Assembly: GCF_005047635.1 (NCBI RefSeq)
Contig: NZ_SUKC01000013.1
Span: 1-64,000, forward strand
Length of the DNA stretch: 64,000 nucleotides
From: Arthrobacter sp. CAU 1506
Lineage (GTDB): Bacteria > Actinomycetota > Actinomycetes > Actinomycetales > Micrococcaceae
Reading direction: 5' to 3'
Positions within the stretch are counted from its first letter, which is position 1. Each line of letters opens with the position of its first letter. Both the position numbers and the translations under genes were made by a program. Positions 7,974-17,023 of this stretch are shown here, piece after piece. The notes under the pieces were generated by a model, which was given only the letters and a program-made list of their open reading frames with translations, did not search any database and was not told the origin of the DNA.

Positions 7974-8687
7974 TCACGGACCATTGTGCAGGCGGGCTTC
8001 GGAACCTTGTGTTCCGAGGCCCGCTTCACGCGCGACGACGGCTGCCTGCATGCGGGAGGAGCAGCCGAGCTTGTGGAGGATTCGAGACACATGGGTCTTG
8101 GTGGTGGTCTCGGAGATGAAGAGTTCGGCCGATATTTCCTGATTGGACAGTCCTCGGCCCAAGGCAGTCAGCACGTCCCGCTCGCGGTCGGTGAGTATCG
8201 CGAGGCGCGCATCGGCTTCCCGATCAGGCCTGGTTCCAACAGCGGACGACGGCGAGGGCGGACCTGCTGCGAAGGCGTCCAGCAGGCGCCGGGTCACTTC
8301 CGGTGCCACCACGCCGTCGCCAGCGGCCACACGGCGAACGGCATCGAGCAAGGCAGGCGGCTCGACGGACTTGAGCAGGAACCCGGCAGCGCCTGCACGG
8401 ACAGCCTCGAAGACGTACTCGTCCAGATCGAAGGTCGTCAGCACCAGCACGGAAGCCAGTTTCTCTCCGGCGATGACGCGTGTGGCCTCGATGCCGTCCA
8501 TCCCCGGCATCCGCACATCCATCAGCACCAGATCCGGCTTCAGTTGCCGGGCCATCTTGATGGCCTGAGCACCGTCGCCGGCTTCACCGACAACCTCCAC
8601 TTGTTGGTCCATCTCCAGGATCAGGCGCAGCCCGGCGCGGATGGCGGAATGGTCATCGGCAAGAAGAACGCGCACCGACGGGGTCAT
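7974..8687 (-). CDS. NarL/FixJ-type response regulator
   Basis: 237 residues. The receiver domain (1-120) has the acidic pocket in LLADDHS, the phospho-acceptor Asp in LVLMDVRMPG (about residue 56), Thr in LTTF and Lys in LLKSV. The C-terminal LuxR-type helix-turn-helix is LTDRERDVLTALGRG then NQEISAELFISETTTKTHVS. It binds DNA when phosphorylated by the kinase encoded directly upstream; the start codon overlaps the kinase stop (ATGA), so the two are translationally coupled. The target is unknown. Confidence 0.93.
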   Translation of the reverse strand: MTPSVRVLLADDHSAIRAGLRLILEMDQQVEVVGEAGDGAQAIKMARQLKPDLVLMDVRMPGMDGIEATRVIAGEKLASVLVLTTFDLDEYVFEAVRAGAAGFLLKSVEPPALLDAVRRVAAGDGVVAPEVTRRLLDAFAAGPPSPSSAVGTRPDREADARLAILTDRERDVLTALGRGLSNQEISAELFISETTTKTHVSRILHKLGCSSRMQAAVVAREAGLGTQGSEARLHNGP

Positions 8688-9949
8688 GCATCTACCTTCT
8701 CATTGACTGAATTCGAGGTTTTTGACGGGATTCGGGCCGTCACCTGCCACCCGCCGTCATCGGTCGAGCCGGCCACCAGGGTGCCGTCCAAGGCACGTGC
8801 ACGTTCAGCCATGATGTCCAGCCCCACACCCGTACCGAACGGGGCAGCCAAGTGGGCGCCCAAGGCGTGATGGTTGCGGCGGGTGCCGGGTGTGTTCTCC
8901 AGTTCCAGTTCGATCCATTCCGGCTCTGTGCGGAAGCGTATGCGTGCCCGGGATCCTGGCGCATGTTTGGCGGCGTTGGCCAGCCCTTCCTGCAGGATCC
9001 GGTACAGGGCCTGGTCCACAGCGGTTGGTAGTGGGGCGGGCGCGTTGCCTTCCAGCGTTACCTCCAGTCCGACGGCGCGGGCCTGGTCCAGCAGGTTGTC
9101 GGCACCGGCGAGGGAAGGACTCGGCCGCTCGGCGATTGAGTCGGAGCGGAGCACGGTGATCATGGAGCGCATGTCCTCCAGTGCCTCGGTGCTGGCGGTC
9201 CGCACTGACTCCAATGCTGCCCGGTCCCGCTCCGCGGCACGCGGGTCGCCGGGCGACACAGCCAGGGCTGCCGCCGAATGAATGGCGATGGCCGAAAGCC
9301 GGGAGGCAACAGCATCGTGAAGGTCACCGGCCATCCGGGAGCGCTCGGTCTGGATGGCTTCCTGCCGGTTAAGGTCGGAAATGCGCAGCCGGTCCGCTGC
9401 ATGTTCCCGCTCCAGCTTCAGTCGTTGTTCGGCGACGGCGGCAATCTCTTCACGCTGGCGAACGTTGGTGGCCCACCAGAGTGGAGTGCCCAATAGTGCC
9501 CCGACCTGGAGGGCGCTGCGCACGCCGTCGATCAGGTTGCCGCCGGAGCCGTCCTTGAGCCCCACCAGCAGGACCAGTGCGCCGCTCAGCCCGAAGACCA
9601 GGCGGCGGAGCCGCTGGCCTCCGTACTTGGTCGAGTTGTAGAGCAGATCGATCAGCACCAGGACAGCGCACACCGAGCCGCCCAATGCGGCATCCCAGCC
9701 GACCGCCGCCAAACCGATCGCCAGGCCCAGAAAAGAGTGGCGTCGCCGGAACAGCGAGTTCAGGCTGCCCAACGCCAGCGGCAGTAGATGAGACCACCAA
9801 GGTGTCGCCCCGTCCGGCTGCGGACCGGCTTCGGTGATAGCCAGAACTACGGTACCGACGAGAAACAGCGAGGCAGCATTGATGCGGTCCCAGGCAGCTG
9901 GCCGGGCCTGCAACCACGCGCGCGCGGTACCCCCGCCGGTTTTTTCCAT
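8684..9949 (-). CDS. Sensor histidine kinase (HPK7 type) paired with the NarL-type regulator
   Basis: About 421 residues. The N-terminal half has five to six membrane helices (about residues 20-165) with short loops, so it senses something in or near the membrane. A coiled-coil stretch follows (REEIAAVAEQRLKLEREHA). The HisKA_3 box MAGDLHDAVASRLSAI contains the phospho-accepting His, and the ATPase domain has NAAKHAPGS (N box) and GVGLDIMAERARAL (G box). I place the start at ATG 9949 rather than the upstream in-frame start at 10069 because the extra 40 residues are Arg-rich and overlap the divergent gene. Signal unknown. Confidence 0.88.
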   Translation of the reverse strand: MEKTGGGTARAWLQARPAAWDRINAASLFLVGTVVLAITEAGPQPDGATPWWSHLLPLALGSLNSLFRRRHSFLGLAIGLAAVGWDAALGGSVCAVLVLIDLLYNSTKYGGQRLRRLVFGLSGALVLLVGLKDGSGGNLIDGVRSALQVGALLGTPLWWATNVRQREEIAAVAEQRLKLEREHAADRLRISDLNRQEAIQTERSRMAGDLHDAVASRLSAIAIHSAAALAVSPGDPRAAERDRAALESVRTASTEALEDMRSMITVLRSDSIAERPSPSLAGADNLLDQARAVGLEVTLEGNAPAPLPTAVDQALYRILQEGLANAAKHAPGSRARIRFRTEPEWIELELENTPGTRRNHHALGAHLAAPFGTGVGLDIMAERARALDGTLVAGSTDDGGWQVTARIPSKTSNSVNEKVDA

Positions 9950-10067
9950 GGTCCCAGTCCAACACATCCCCGCTGCGACCGGCATCAGTCGAAGGATGTA
10001 CGCGCTGGCTGGGAGATCGGCCAAAGGCCGGACGCGCCCGTGGCTATGCCGGCGGCAGGCTGGAATC

Positions 10068-10928
10068 ATGACTACAGAACTGTTCGATCTGTCCTGGCTT
10101 GGCGGGGCGCTACCGGGGCCTGCTCTCTACGGTGCGCTGGCCCTGCTGGCGCTGGTTGACGCCACCAGCTTTGGGACCTTGCTGATTCCCATCTGGCTGA
10201 TGCTTGCACCCAGCAGGCCCAGGGGCACGCGGATTCTGGTGTATCTGGGCACTATTGCCGGCTTCTACTTTGTGGTGGGGCTGCTGCTGGCGGCTGGCGC
10301 CACTTCTTTCATGCAGCCGCTGGGGGATTTCCTCGAGACGCCGGCAGCGCACTGGCTCAAGCTGCTGGTCGGAGCGGCCATGCTGGCGGTGGCCCTGACC
10401 ATGAACACCCGCAAGGAGCCTGGCTCCGGGGCGCTGTACCGCTGGCGGGAGCGGGTGCTGGCAGCACAATCCTCCGGCTTGCGCACTGGACCTGAGACGA
10501 GGGCAGCGTCCGTCACCGGATCCGAAGCTGAGGTGGGCCGCGTGGCGGACGGGAGCACCGCCGTCGTCCGCCGGCGCGGGCCGATGGCCGCGCTGATGAT
10601 GCTGGCACTCGCCGCCGCGGTCATCGAGGTTGCCTCCATGGTGCCCTATCTCGCCGGCATCGGCCTGATCACGACGTCGGGACCTGGTTGGCCACTGAAC
10701 GCGGCGGTTTTGGCTGGTTACTGCCTGGTGATGGTGGTGCCCGCGTTGGTGCTGCTGGCTGGCCGGCTGGTGGCGGCACCGCTGGTGGATCCGCTACTGA
10801 AGCGGCTGAATGACTGGTTGGGCCGGACCGCTGCAGAGACCACTGCCTGGATTGTTGGCATCGTCGGTTTCCTGCTGGCACGCGACGGCATCACCCGGCT
10901 GGGGCTGTTCGGCTCGTTCCTCAGTTAG
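10068..10928 (+). CDS. GAP-family (Sap-like) membrane protein
   Basis: 286 residues with six membrane helices in two groups of three separated by a charged cytoplasmic loop (about 120-175). The opening ALYGALALLALVDATSFGTL and IWLMLAPSRPRG match the GAP/Sap family, linked in mycobacteria to transport or addressing of surface glycolipids. The start ATG at 10068 follows an AGG at 8 nt; a long upstream open frame is not supported by any ribosome binding site and overlaps the divergent kinase. Substrate unknown. Confidence 0.75.
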   Translation: MTTELFDLSWLGGALPGPALYGALALLALVDATSFGTLLIPIWLMLAPSRPRGTRILVYLGTIAGFYFVVGLLLAAGATSFMQPLGDFLETPAAHWLKLLVGAAMLAVALTMNTRKEPGSGALYRWRERVLAAQSSGLRTGPETRAASVTGSEAEVGRVADGSTAVVRRRGPMAALMMLALAAAVIEVASMVPYLAGIGLITTSGPGWPLNAAVLAGYCLVMVVPALVLLAGRLVAAPLVDPLLKRLNDWLGRTAAETTAWIVGIVGFLLARDGITRLGLFGSFLS

Positions 10929-11070
10929 CCCGGCCGGATGCCCAGGGAGAATGCGCCGACGGGTCCGGCCACCGAATCGATACGCCCCTCGACAGTCTGC
11001 TGGTCGACGTCGACAATGGACGAACCCGGCCTGTCGAGCGGCGGGCACCCCTCAACGGGAGGAGCACGTG

Positions 11071-11589
11071 GTGACCGAGACCAATGTTGAGGCAGAGAAC
11101 GCGGCCGTCGCTGCGATGGTGCGCCACCACACCGAGTTGGTGGCGCGTGTGCAGGCGACGACGGCGGAGCTCACCCGAGCTGTCGACATCGGCGACGACG
11201 ATACGGCGTACAACGCGCAGGGCATCCTGCTGGAGTGGGGCGAGCGGGAAATGCTGCCGCACGCTGAGGCGGAAGAGACCCAGCTGTACCGTCCGGCCGG
11301 GGCGAGGGAGGAAGCGCGGCTGCTGGTAGAGGTGTTGCTCGCCGATCACCAGGACCTGGCCACGCTGTTGGACGAGCTTCGCGGCGCCGCAGGCATCGAG
11401 GCTGCCGCCGTCGCGTCAACGTTGTCGCGCCTGTTCGCCCTGCATATCGAGAAGGAGAACCGCGTGCTGCTGCCTTTTATCGCCCGGACTCCGGATTTGT
11501 CTTTATCCGCTGCGGTGGAAGGGCTGGTGGAACTCGTCGGCGACACCCCTGTGCACGCGCCGGATGAGGGCCGGCACGCCCACGGCTGA
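11071..11589 (+). CDS. Hemerythrin HHE-domain protein
   Basis: 172 residues, starting at GTG 11071 with GGGAGGAG 6 nt upstream. The helical bundle has the His and Glu ligands of the HHE family in order: VRHHTEL, EMLPHAEAEE, LADHQDL and ALHIEKENRVLLPFI. Such domains bind a non-haem di-iron centre and bind or sense oxygen or reactive oxygen/nitrogen species in the cytoplasm. It follows the GAP protein by 142 bp on the same strand. The His/Gly tail is a minor feature. Confidence 0.85.
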   Translation: MTETNVEAENAAVAAMVRHHTELVARVQATTAELTRAVDIGDDDTAYNAQGILLEWGEREMLPHAEAEETQLYRPAGAREEARLLVEVLLADHQDLATLLDELRGAAGIEAAAVASTLSRLFALHIEKENRVLLPFIARTPDLSLSAAVEGLVELVGDTPVHAPDEGRHAHG

Positions 11590-11621
11590 CCGAGGTGCGC
11601 GGCGGCCCATCCGGGCGCCAG

Positions 11622-12899
11622 TCAACTGCCGATGGTCAGAGTCTCCCAGCCGCCGACGCCAATGACTGCACGCTTGCCGAGCTTGTTGACCAGAATCGGG
11701 TAGTGGTACAGGTTGCCGCGCGTATCCCGGGCCAGCAGTCCCGGTTTTCCGTTGCCCAGGTGGTTGTGGATCATCGACAGGTGGTTCATGGCGTTCCAGC
11801 CTGAGGGCGCGATGATCTTCCGGGACTCGGAGACGAACTTGCCGGCGCCGTTGGACCGGTACAGCTTGAGTTGCCCCTTGGTGGTTTTGGCGACCACGTC
11901 CATCTTCGCGTCGCCGTCGATGTCTGCGCTGAAAATCGACAAGGACTTCCAGCCAGTCCCCAGGCTGGTGCGGCTGCCGTGCTTGAGTCCGGCCGGGTTC
12001 GCGTAGTGGTAGAGCCTGCCGGTCACCGTGTTGCGTGCCAGCAGCGTCGGATAAGTGTCCGCCTGTTTCCACTGCGTGACCGTGACATCGTAGTTGCCCC
12101 AGCCGGAGGAGCCGACGGTGGCCGCTTTCTCCAGGCCGCCGGCGGGTTTGCCGTAGTGCACGGTCAGTTTGCCGGACTTCCAGCGGGCCAGCACGTCCAG
12201 CACGCCGTCGGCGTTCCAATCCGCTAGCTCCACCTGGACCGCTCCCTTAAAGCCGGTGGCGACGGTGCGGCGCTTGTACAGGTCATAGCCCTTGGCGGAG
12301 TCGTAAACGTAGAGTTGGCCCTTTGCATCGACGGCCGCGATGTCCCCGTGCTGGAAGCTGGCACGCACCATGCCCGGGTGCGGCGGCAGTTTGGCCCTGG
12401 TGGATGCGTAGCCGGCGATATTGGCCACCGCGACCGTCATTCCATACCAGTCTTTGTGCGTGGTCTTCGTGTAACCGATACCGATGTCCGTCGCGTTGGG
12501 GCTGAGTAGGCCGGCGCGGTGGGCGGGGGAGTCCATCCACCAGTCCACAACGTGCCGGGCGGAGTGGTTGATGGCGATGTTCTCGGTGTACCAATCGAAC
12601 CCGCTGGGGATTTCCTTGCTGCCGTAACCGGACCGGTGGATCTTTTCCAGATCCAGCTTGTTCTTGTTGATCCGGGTATTCAGTTCTTCGGACCACTGCT
12701 GGGCGACATTGCCCGCATTCTGGTTCCAGACCACGGGCGACAACCCGTTCTGCGCGCGGTACAGGTTGGTCAACCGGAGCACTTCGGCAACAAACGGATC
12801 CTTGGCGGTGGGGGTTGCCGCCGAGGCTGGCGAAAGCCCGGCAAAGGCCAGCGCAAACAACAGGGCTATCGCGATAAATGGTTTCACAAAAGTGCGCAC
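11622..12899 (-). CDS. Secreted CAP/SCP-domain protein with FG-GAP/VCBS-like repeats
   Basis: 425 residues. A signal peptide ends near PASAATP (about residue 28). Residues 35-170 form a CAP domain: LTNLYRAQNGLSPVVWN, the conserved HSARHVVDWWMDSPAHRAGLL with both His, and IGIGY. The remaining 250 residues are repeats of about 45 residues with Asp-rich turns (DWNADGVLDVLAR, DIDGDAKMDVVAK) and LYHY-type strands, typical of calcium-binding FG-GAP/VCBS blades. The protein acts outside the cell, possibly binding wall or polymer; enzymatic activity is unproven for bacterial CAP proteins. It is convergent with the hemerythrin gene. Confidence 0.85.
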   Translation of the reverse strand: MRTFVKPFIAIALLFALAFAGLSPASAATPTAKDPFVAEVLRLTNLYRAQNGLSPVVWNQNAGNVAQQWSEELNTRINKNKLDLEKIHRSGYGSKEIPSGFDWYTENIAINHSARHVVDWWMDSPAHRAGLLSPNATDIGIGYTKTTHKDWYGMTVAVANIAGYASTRAKLPPHPGMVRASFQHGDIAAVDAKGQLYVYDSAKGYDLYKRRTVATGFKGAVQVELADWNADGVLDVLARWKSGKLTVHYGKPAGGLEKAATVGSSGWGNYDVTVTQWKQADTYPTLLARNTVTGRLYHYANPAGLKHGSRTSLGTGWKSLSIFSADIDGDAKMDVVAKTTKGQLKLYRSNGAGKFVSESRKIIAPSGWNAMNHLSMIHNHLGNGKPGLLARDTRGNLYHYPILVNKLGKRAVIGVGGWETLTIGS

Positions 12900-13040
12900 A
12901 CCTCAGGGTAAACCGTTCACCTTTCGGTCCGGCACCCCTTAGCCGGCTTGGGGAGGCGGAATGGTGAAAGTTAGGTGTGGGGCAGGGAGCCGGGAAGGTG
13001 CAAGTTAGGCCTGAAGCGCTAAGGAGGGAAGGGGACAGTC

Positions 13041-13108
13041 AGGCCTGAGGCAGCGAGGCGGGAAGCGGACACTAAGGCCTGAGGCAGCGACAAGGCCTGA
13101 GGCAGCGA
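13041..13108. repeat. Three copies of a 16-bp unit in the gap between genes
   Basis: AGGCCTGAGGCAGCGA occurs exactly at 13041-13056, 13075-13090 and 13093-13108. Degraded relatives (AGGCCTGAAGCGCTAA near 13007, and GTTAGGTGTGGGGC / GTTAGGCCTG further left) extend the array back to about 12970. It fills the space between the CAP protein promoter and the stop of the IclR gene. No gene is seen in it. Confidence 0.85.
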
Positions 13109-13151
13109 CGCGGAAACGAGCTGCCGAGGCGCGGAGGCGCGCTGCCGGGGC

Positions 13152-13934
13152 TCAGGCCCGGCGGCCGCCGAAGTCGTCGGCGATCCTTTCGGCGGCTTCC
13201 TGCAGGCGGGGCAGGACCGATTGCGTGATCGTGTCCTCCGGGCCGCGGTGCGTCTGCAGCGAGACATTGAGGGCGGCTATCAGGTCGGTGCCGCGCCGGA
13301 CCGGAACGGCGAGCCCGCGCAGTCCGTCGTCCAGTTCCCGCGAGACCAAGGACCAGCCGCGTTCTGCGGTGCGCTCGATCTCGGCGCGCAGTGCGTCGAT
13401 GCTGCTGACCGTGTGTTCGGTGAACTGGGTGATTTCGATGCGGTCGAAGAAGGCTTCGCGGCTCGCTTTCGGGAGTCCCGCCACCAGCACGCGGCCCATG
13501 GACGTGGCCCACGCCGGAAAGCGGGTGCCGACGTTGACCGAGACGCGGAGCATCCGCGGTGCCAGCACGCGCGAAATATAGACCACATCGGTGCCGTCCA
13601 AGATGCACAAAGACGTGGTCTCGTCGAGGTCCACCGCCAGTTGCTTCAGATGCGGTTCCGCAATCTGGGGAAGCGTCAGACTGGACAGGAAGGAGGCCCC
13701 AATGTCCAGGGCGCGTGGTGTCAGCTCGAACGTGCTGCCGTCTGACCGTAGGTAGCCCAGATCGGTGAGCGTGAGCAGGAACCGCCGGGCTGCGGCGCGG
13801 CTCAAGTCCGCCTTGGCTGCGGCGCGCGTAATGGTCAGGCGCGGTTCGTCGGAGCTGAATGCCAGCAGCACGCCCAGGGTCTTTTCGGCGGACTTGACCC
13901 AGTAGGCCGGCGCCGCGTCTTCCTGCAACTCCAC
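13152..13934 (-). CDS. IclR-family transcriptional regulator of the shikimate/quinate cluster
   Basis: 260 residues. The N-terminal winged helix-turn-helix includes LTITRAAAKADLSRAAARRFLLTL, and the C-terminal effector domain carries LCILDGTDVVYISRV, TRFPAWATSMGRVLVA and RGLAVPVRR, typical of the PcaR/PobR branch that senses aromatic or hydroaromatic acids. GTG at 13934 is the best start, with GGAAAGGA 6 nt upstream. It lies 66 bp downstream of the dehydratase gene on the same strand. It is the likely binder of the paired operator-like sites at 16775-16980. Effector (shikimate, quinate or protocatechuate) is inferred from context. Confidence 0.88.
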   Translation of the reverse strand: MELQEDAAPAYWVKSAEKTLGVLLAFSSDEPRLTITRAAAKADLSRAAARRFLLTLTDLGYLRSDGSTFELTPRALDIGASFLSSLTLPQIAEPHLKQLAVDLDETTSLCILDGTDVVYISRVLAPRMLRVSVNVGTRFPAWATSMGRVLVAGLPKASREAFFDRIEITQFTEHTVSSIDALRAEIERTAERGWSLVSRELDDGLRGLAVPVRRGTDLIAALNVSLQTHRGPEDTITQSVLPRLQEAAERIADDFGGRRA

Positions 13935-14000
13935 GACCGTTCCTTTCCCTTCAACTGCGTAGACGGCATTGTCCACGGCGGGCGGGCAATGCGGGTGATG

Positions 14001-15857
14001 TTAGCCGTTCTTGCTCAGACGATACTGGGCGGAGAGGCGAACCGGAGCATTCGGTGCACCGTAGCCGTCATATCCGTGGCGGCGTTCGACGACCTCGAAG
14101 AAGACGCTGCCGACGGTTGCCGTGTAGAAATGGACGAACTCGCCTGCTTCATCCCGGTCGTAAAGCAGGTTCAGTTCCTGCAGCGCGGCCAAGTACTCCG
14201 GTTCCAAGCGGAAGCGCGCCTGCAGGTCGGCGTAGTAGTTCGCCGGAATCTTCAGGAACTCCAGCCCGCCGGCCACGGCATTACGGGCCAGCGTCATCAC
14301 GTCCGAGCAGGCGAAGGCGATGTGCTGCGGGTAGGCGGACGCCGCCGAGGGGCCCGGCCGCTCCATCACCAGCGGCGCGATGTTCAGGGCCAGGCGGACC
14401 TGGCCGTCGCCGGTGCGCATGACCTGGCTGCGCACCAGGCCGACGGGGCTGGGCACCTCGGTAGAGGGGCGCGGAGCTAGCGAGAGGGTGCTCTCGTAGA
14501 ACAGCACGCTCTCGTCGAAGTGCTGCCATGGCTGCGCCAGGTTGACGTGGTCGATGCGCGTGATCAGCTCCTCGCCCGGACCTGCGGCGTCGTCGCTGAC
14601 GAATTCCTCCGTCCAGGCGGAAGTGCCGTCCTCGGTTGCCTCACACAGGAAAACCTCGGTGGAGTCCGGCGCCTTGACCGCCTGCAGGACTGCTTCATTG
14701 GCTTGGCTCTGCCGCGGAACTGCCTCCGCCTTGAGCTGGAGCGCCCGGGAAGCGGCAATCAGCGGATCTTCGACGTCGAAGGCCAGCGCGGCAATGGTCG
14801 GTTCCAATCCGCGGGCCTGTTGTTCGTTGACGATGATCCGGGCCCGGCCCTGGGTCCATAGCTGCACCGGCTTGGTGCGGTGCCGGCCGCGGTAGGCGAA
14901 ACCCAGTTGCCGCAGCAGCTGCTGGACCTGTTCGGTGTCCTCCGCTTTAACTTCGGCGAAATTGAAGCCCGTCGGTTCGGCGACCCGGGGCAGTGTCGCC
15001 AGCTCCATCGCAAATTGGGCGTCCGGCCCGTCGGTCTCCTGCAGATGGACTGAGGTCTGCTCTTCCAGCCAAATCAATGACCGCATGGCATCGACGGCGG
15101 TGCGTTCCTCGTCGGCCTGCCGGAACACGTCGTTGAAAATCTCCAGCGAGACCGGCCCGTTGTAGCCGCTGCGGACCAGATGGCCCATGAACTTGTCGAG
15201 TTCCCACGCGCCCTCGCCCGGGAAGACCCGGTAGTGCCGGCTCCAGGACAGGATGTCCATGCTGAGCTCGGGTGCGTCGGCCAGCTGGACGAAGAAGATC
15301 TTCTCCGCCGGGATTTTCTCGATCGCGGCCGGGTCCCAGCCGCGGGACAGGATGTGGAAGCTGTCCAGGCAGGTGCCGATGTTCGGGTGAGCGGCCAACT
15401 CGACAATGCGCATGGCATGTTCGAAGTCGTTGACGAATCTTCCCCACGCCAGGGCTTCGTAGGCGATCCGGATCCCGTAGCCCGCGGCCAGGTCGCCGAG
15501 CCGGCGGAGCTGGGCGGCGGCCAGATCGTCGTCGTCATGAATGGCCGTGGCCACGTTGCTGCACAACAGCATCAGGTCCATGCCCAGCTCGTTCATCAGG
15601 CGGAACTTTGCCTCGGCGCGGTACAGGTTGCCGGCCAGCAGCTCCTCGGTGACGCCTTCGAAGTCCCGGAACGGCTGGTAGAGGTCCAGGGTGAGTCCCA
15701 GCTCCGCCGCCAGGGAACGGATTTCGCCCGGGCTGCAGGGGGAGACCAACAGGTCCTGTTCGAAGATCTCGATGCCGTCGAAGCCCGCGGTGGCGCAGGC
15801 GTGCATCTTTTCTTCCAGCGTTCCGCTGAGGCAGACGGTGGCGATGGAGGTACGCAA
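14001..15857 (-). CDS. quiC: 3-dehydroshikimate dehydratase fused to an HPPD-like domain
   Basis: 618 residues in two parts. Residues 1-270 are a sugar-phosphate isomerase-like TIM barrel whose metal ligands fall exactly where bacterial QuiC/QsuB enzymes have them: Glu134 (IAYEALAWG), Asp165 (GTCLDSFH), Gln191 (FFVQLADAP) and Glu239 (PVSLEIFND). Residues 290-618 are a 4-hydroxyphenylpyruvate dioxygenase-like vicinal-oxygen-chelate domain (IDHVNLAQPW, HIAFACSDV, FFEVVERR). The enzyme converts 3-dehydroshikimate to protocatechuate in the cytoplasm. The gene follows shikimate dehydrogenase by 32 bp, forming an operon with it and the IclR regulator. Confidence 0.92.
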   Translation of the reverse strand: MRTSIATVCLSGTLEEKMHACATAGFDGIEIFEQDLLVSPCSPGEIRSLAAELGLTLDLYQPFRDFEGVTEELLAGNLYRAEAKFRLMNELGMDLMLLCSNVATAIHDDDDLAAAQLRRLGDLAAGYGIRIAYEALAWGRFVNDFEHAMRIVELAAHPNIGTCLDSFHILSRGWDPAAIEKIPAEKIFFVQLADAPELSMDILSWSRHYRVFPGEGAWELDKFMGHLVRSGYNGPVSLEIFNDVFRQADEERTAVDAMRSLIWLEEQTSVHLQETDGPDAQFAMELATLPRVAEPTGFNFAEVKAEDTEQVQQLLRQLGFAYRGRHRTKPVQLWTQGRARIIVNEQQARGLEPTIAALAFDVEDPLIAASRALQLKAEAVPRQSQANEAVLQAVKAPDSTEVFLCEATEDGTSAWTEEFVSDDAAGPGEELITRIDHVNLAQPWQHFDESVLFYESTLSLAPRPSTEVPSPVGLVRSQVMRTGDGQVRLALNIAPLVMERPGPSAASAYPQHIAFACSDVMTLARNAVAGGLEFLKIPANYYADLQARFRLEPEYLAALQELNLLYDRDEAGEFVHFYTATVGSVFFEVVERRHGYDGYGAPNAPVRLSAQYRLSKNG

Positions 15858-15889
15858 GGGGATGACCTTTCCTGCAGCTGGGGCAGCCG

Positions 15890-16762
15890 TTACCGGCCTT
15901 GGGCAAGGAGTTCGAGGAAGTGTGCGCGCATCCGCGCCGGATCCGGTTCCAGTCCGGTGATGTAGCGGAAGGCGTCGACCGCCTGGCCGACGGCCATGTG
16001 GCCGCCGTCAAGCACGCGGCAGCCCCTGGCCTTGGCGGCGGCGATCAGCTCGGTTTCGACCGGACGGTAGATCACATCCGACACCCAGTGCCGGGGCTGG
16101 AGCAGGGCGGGATCCAGCGGAAGGCCAGGGTGGCTGTGCATGCCGACCGGTGTGGCGTTGAGGATCCCGTCGGCGGCCTCGAGCACATCCGGCAACTGGT
16201 CCATGGACGCCACCGCAACTTCCTGTTCGGGGAAGAGCGCGGCCAAGGCGTCCCTGCGTTCGGCGGCCCGTTGGGGGTCAAGATCCAGCAGCGTCAGCCG
16301 CCGGAGCCCCTTCTTCAGCAGCGCGTAGGCGACGGCTGACCCGGCACCGCCGGTGCCCAGCTGGACCACCGCACCGAGCTCGGCGTCGGGCAGGCCCTGT
16401 TCCATTCCCCTGCTGAAACCGGAGAAGTCGGTGTTGTGGCCAATGAACTTTCCGTCCCGGATCACCACGGTGTTGACGGCACCCAGCCGGCGGGCGTCGT
16501 CGGAAACGTCGTCCAGGTGCTCCAGCACCAGCTGCTTGCACGGGTGGGTGACGTTGAACGCGTTGTACCCCAGATCGCGGCCCTGGTGCAGCAGTTGGCC
16601 TACCTGGTCGCCCGGGCGGTTGATGACGGAAAGGTCGATCGGCCGGTAGAGGTAGCGGATCCCGTGGTGGTCGGCCTCGCGTTCGTGCATCGGGGGAGTG
16701 AGGGAGGCCGTAATGCCTTCACCGATCAGGCCGACCAGATAGGACTCCGCAACCGTGCTCAT
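15890..16762 (-). CDS. aroE: Shikimate/quinate dehydrogenase
   Basis: 290 residues. The N-terminal domain has GITASLTPPMHE (substrate site), NVTHPCKQ with the catalytic Lys and NTDFSGF with the catalytic Asp. The NAD(P) domain has GTGGAGSAVAYAL. It oxidises shikimate or quinate to the dehydro form, giving the substrate of the next enzyme. Given the cluster, a catabolic role is more likely than the biosynthetic AroE role. Start ATG 16762 is preceded by AAGGG; a longer open frame upstream runs through the operator region and is rejected. First gene of the leftward operon. Confidence 0.9.
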   Translation of the reverse strand: MSTVAESYLVGLIGEGITASLTPPMHEREADHHGIRYLYRPIDLSVINRPGDQVGQLLHQGRDLGYNAFNVTHPCKQLVLEHLDDVSDDARRLGAVNTVVIRDGKFIGHNTDFSGFSRGMEQGLPDAELGAVVQLGTGGAGSAVAYALLKKGLRRLTLLDLDPQRAAERRDALAALFPEQEVAVASMDQLPDVLEAADGILNATPVGMHSHPGLPLDPALLQPRHWVSDVIYRPVETELIAAAKARGCRVLDGGHMAVGQAVDAFRYITGLEPDPARMRAHFLELLAQGR

Positions 16763-16774
16763 GATGAAACCCTT

Positions 16775-16811
16775 CGTTCGATTACTGCACAATTGTACGC
16801 ATATCGCACAG
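16775..16811. promoter_or_regulatory. IclR-type operator-like site, copy 1
   Basis: Contains CGTTCGATTACTGCAC and, 6 nt later, GTACGCATATCGCAC, ending 13 bp upstream of the shikimate dehydrogenase start. The second half is a near-palindrome (GTACG-N5-CGCAC). It is nearly repeated at 16943-16980. The TGCG-N5-CGCA pattern is that of IclR/PcaR-family operators. Being this close to the start codon, binding would repress, or the promoter lies inside it. Confidence 0.7.
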
Positions 16812-16942
16812 CGTGGCAAGGGGTCGCCGTCGCCGCATTTGCCCCCTGAGGCCCCATTGTCGATTGGATCCGCAAAGCCCCGCGGGCATTCCAGTGGCCG
16901 GGCATCTTGTGCTTCTGCTGTGAGGTGCGCTACGTTGTACTG

Positions 16943-16980
16943 CGTTCGATAAGTGCACAGCAGTGCGCATAACGCACAAC
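16943..16980. promoter_or_regulatory. IclR-type operator-like site, copy 2
   Basis: Contains CGTTCGATAAGTGCAC followed by GTGCGCATAACGCAC, a perfect GTGCG-N5-CGCAC palindrome. It aligns end to end with the site at 16775-16811, about 168 bp away, and ends 43 bp upstream of the divergent transporter start. The two copies probably control the divergent catabolic operon and transporter through the IclR protein encoded at 13152. Confidence 0.75.
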
Positions 16981-17023
16981 ATTGTGGGCGGGGTTGCTCA
17001 CAGCAGTTGTATAAGGAGCAACA

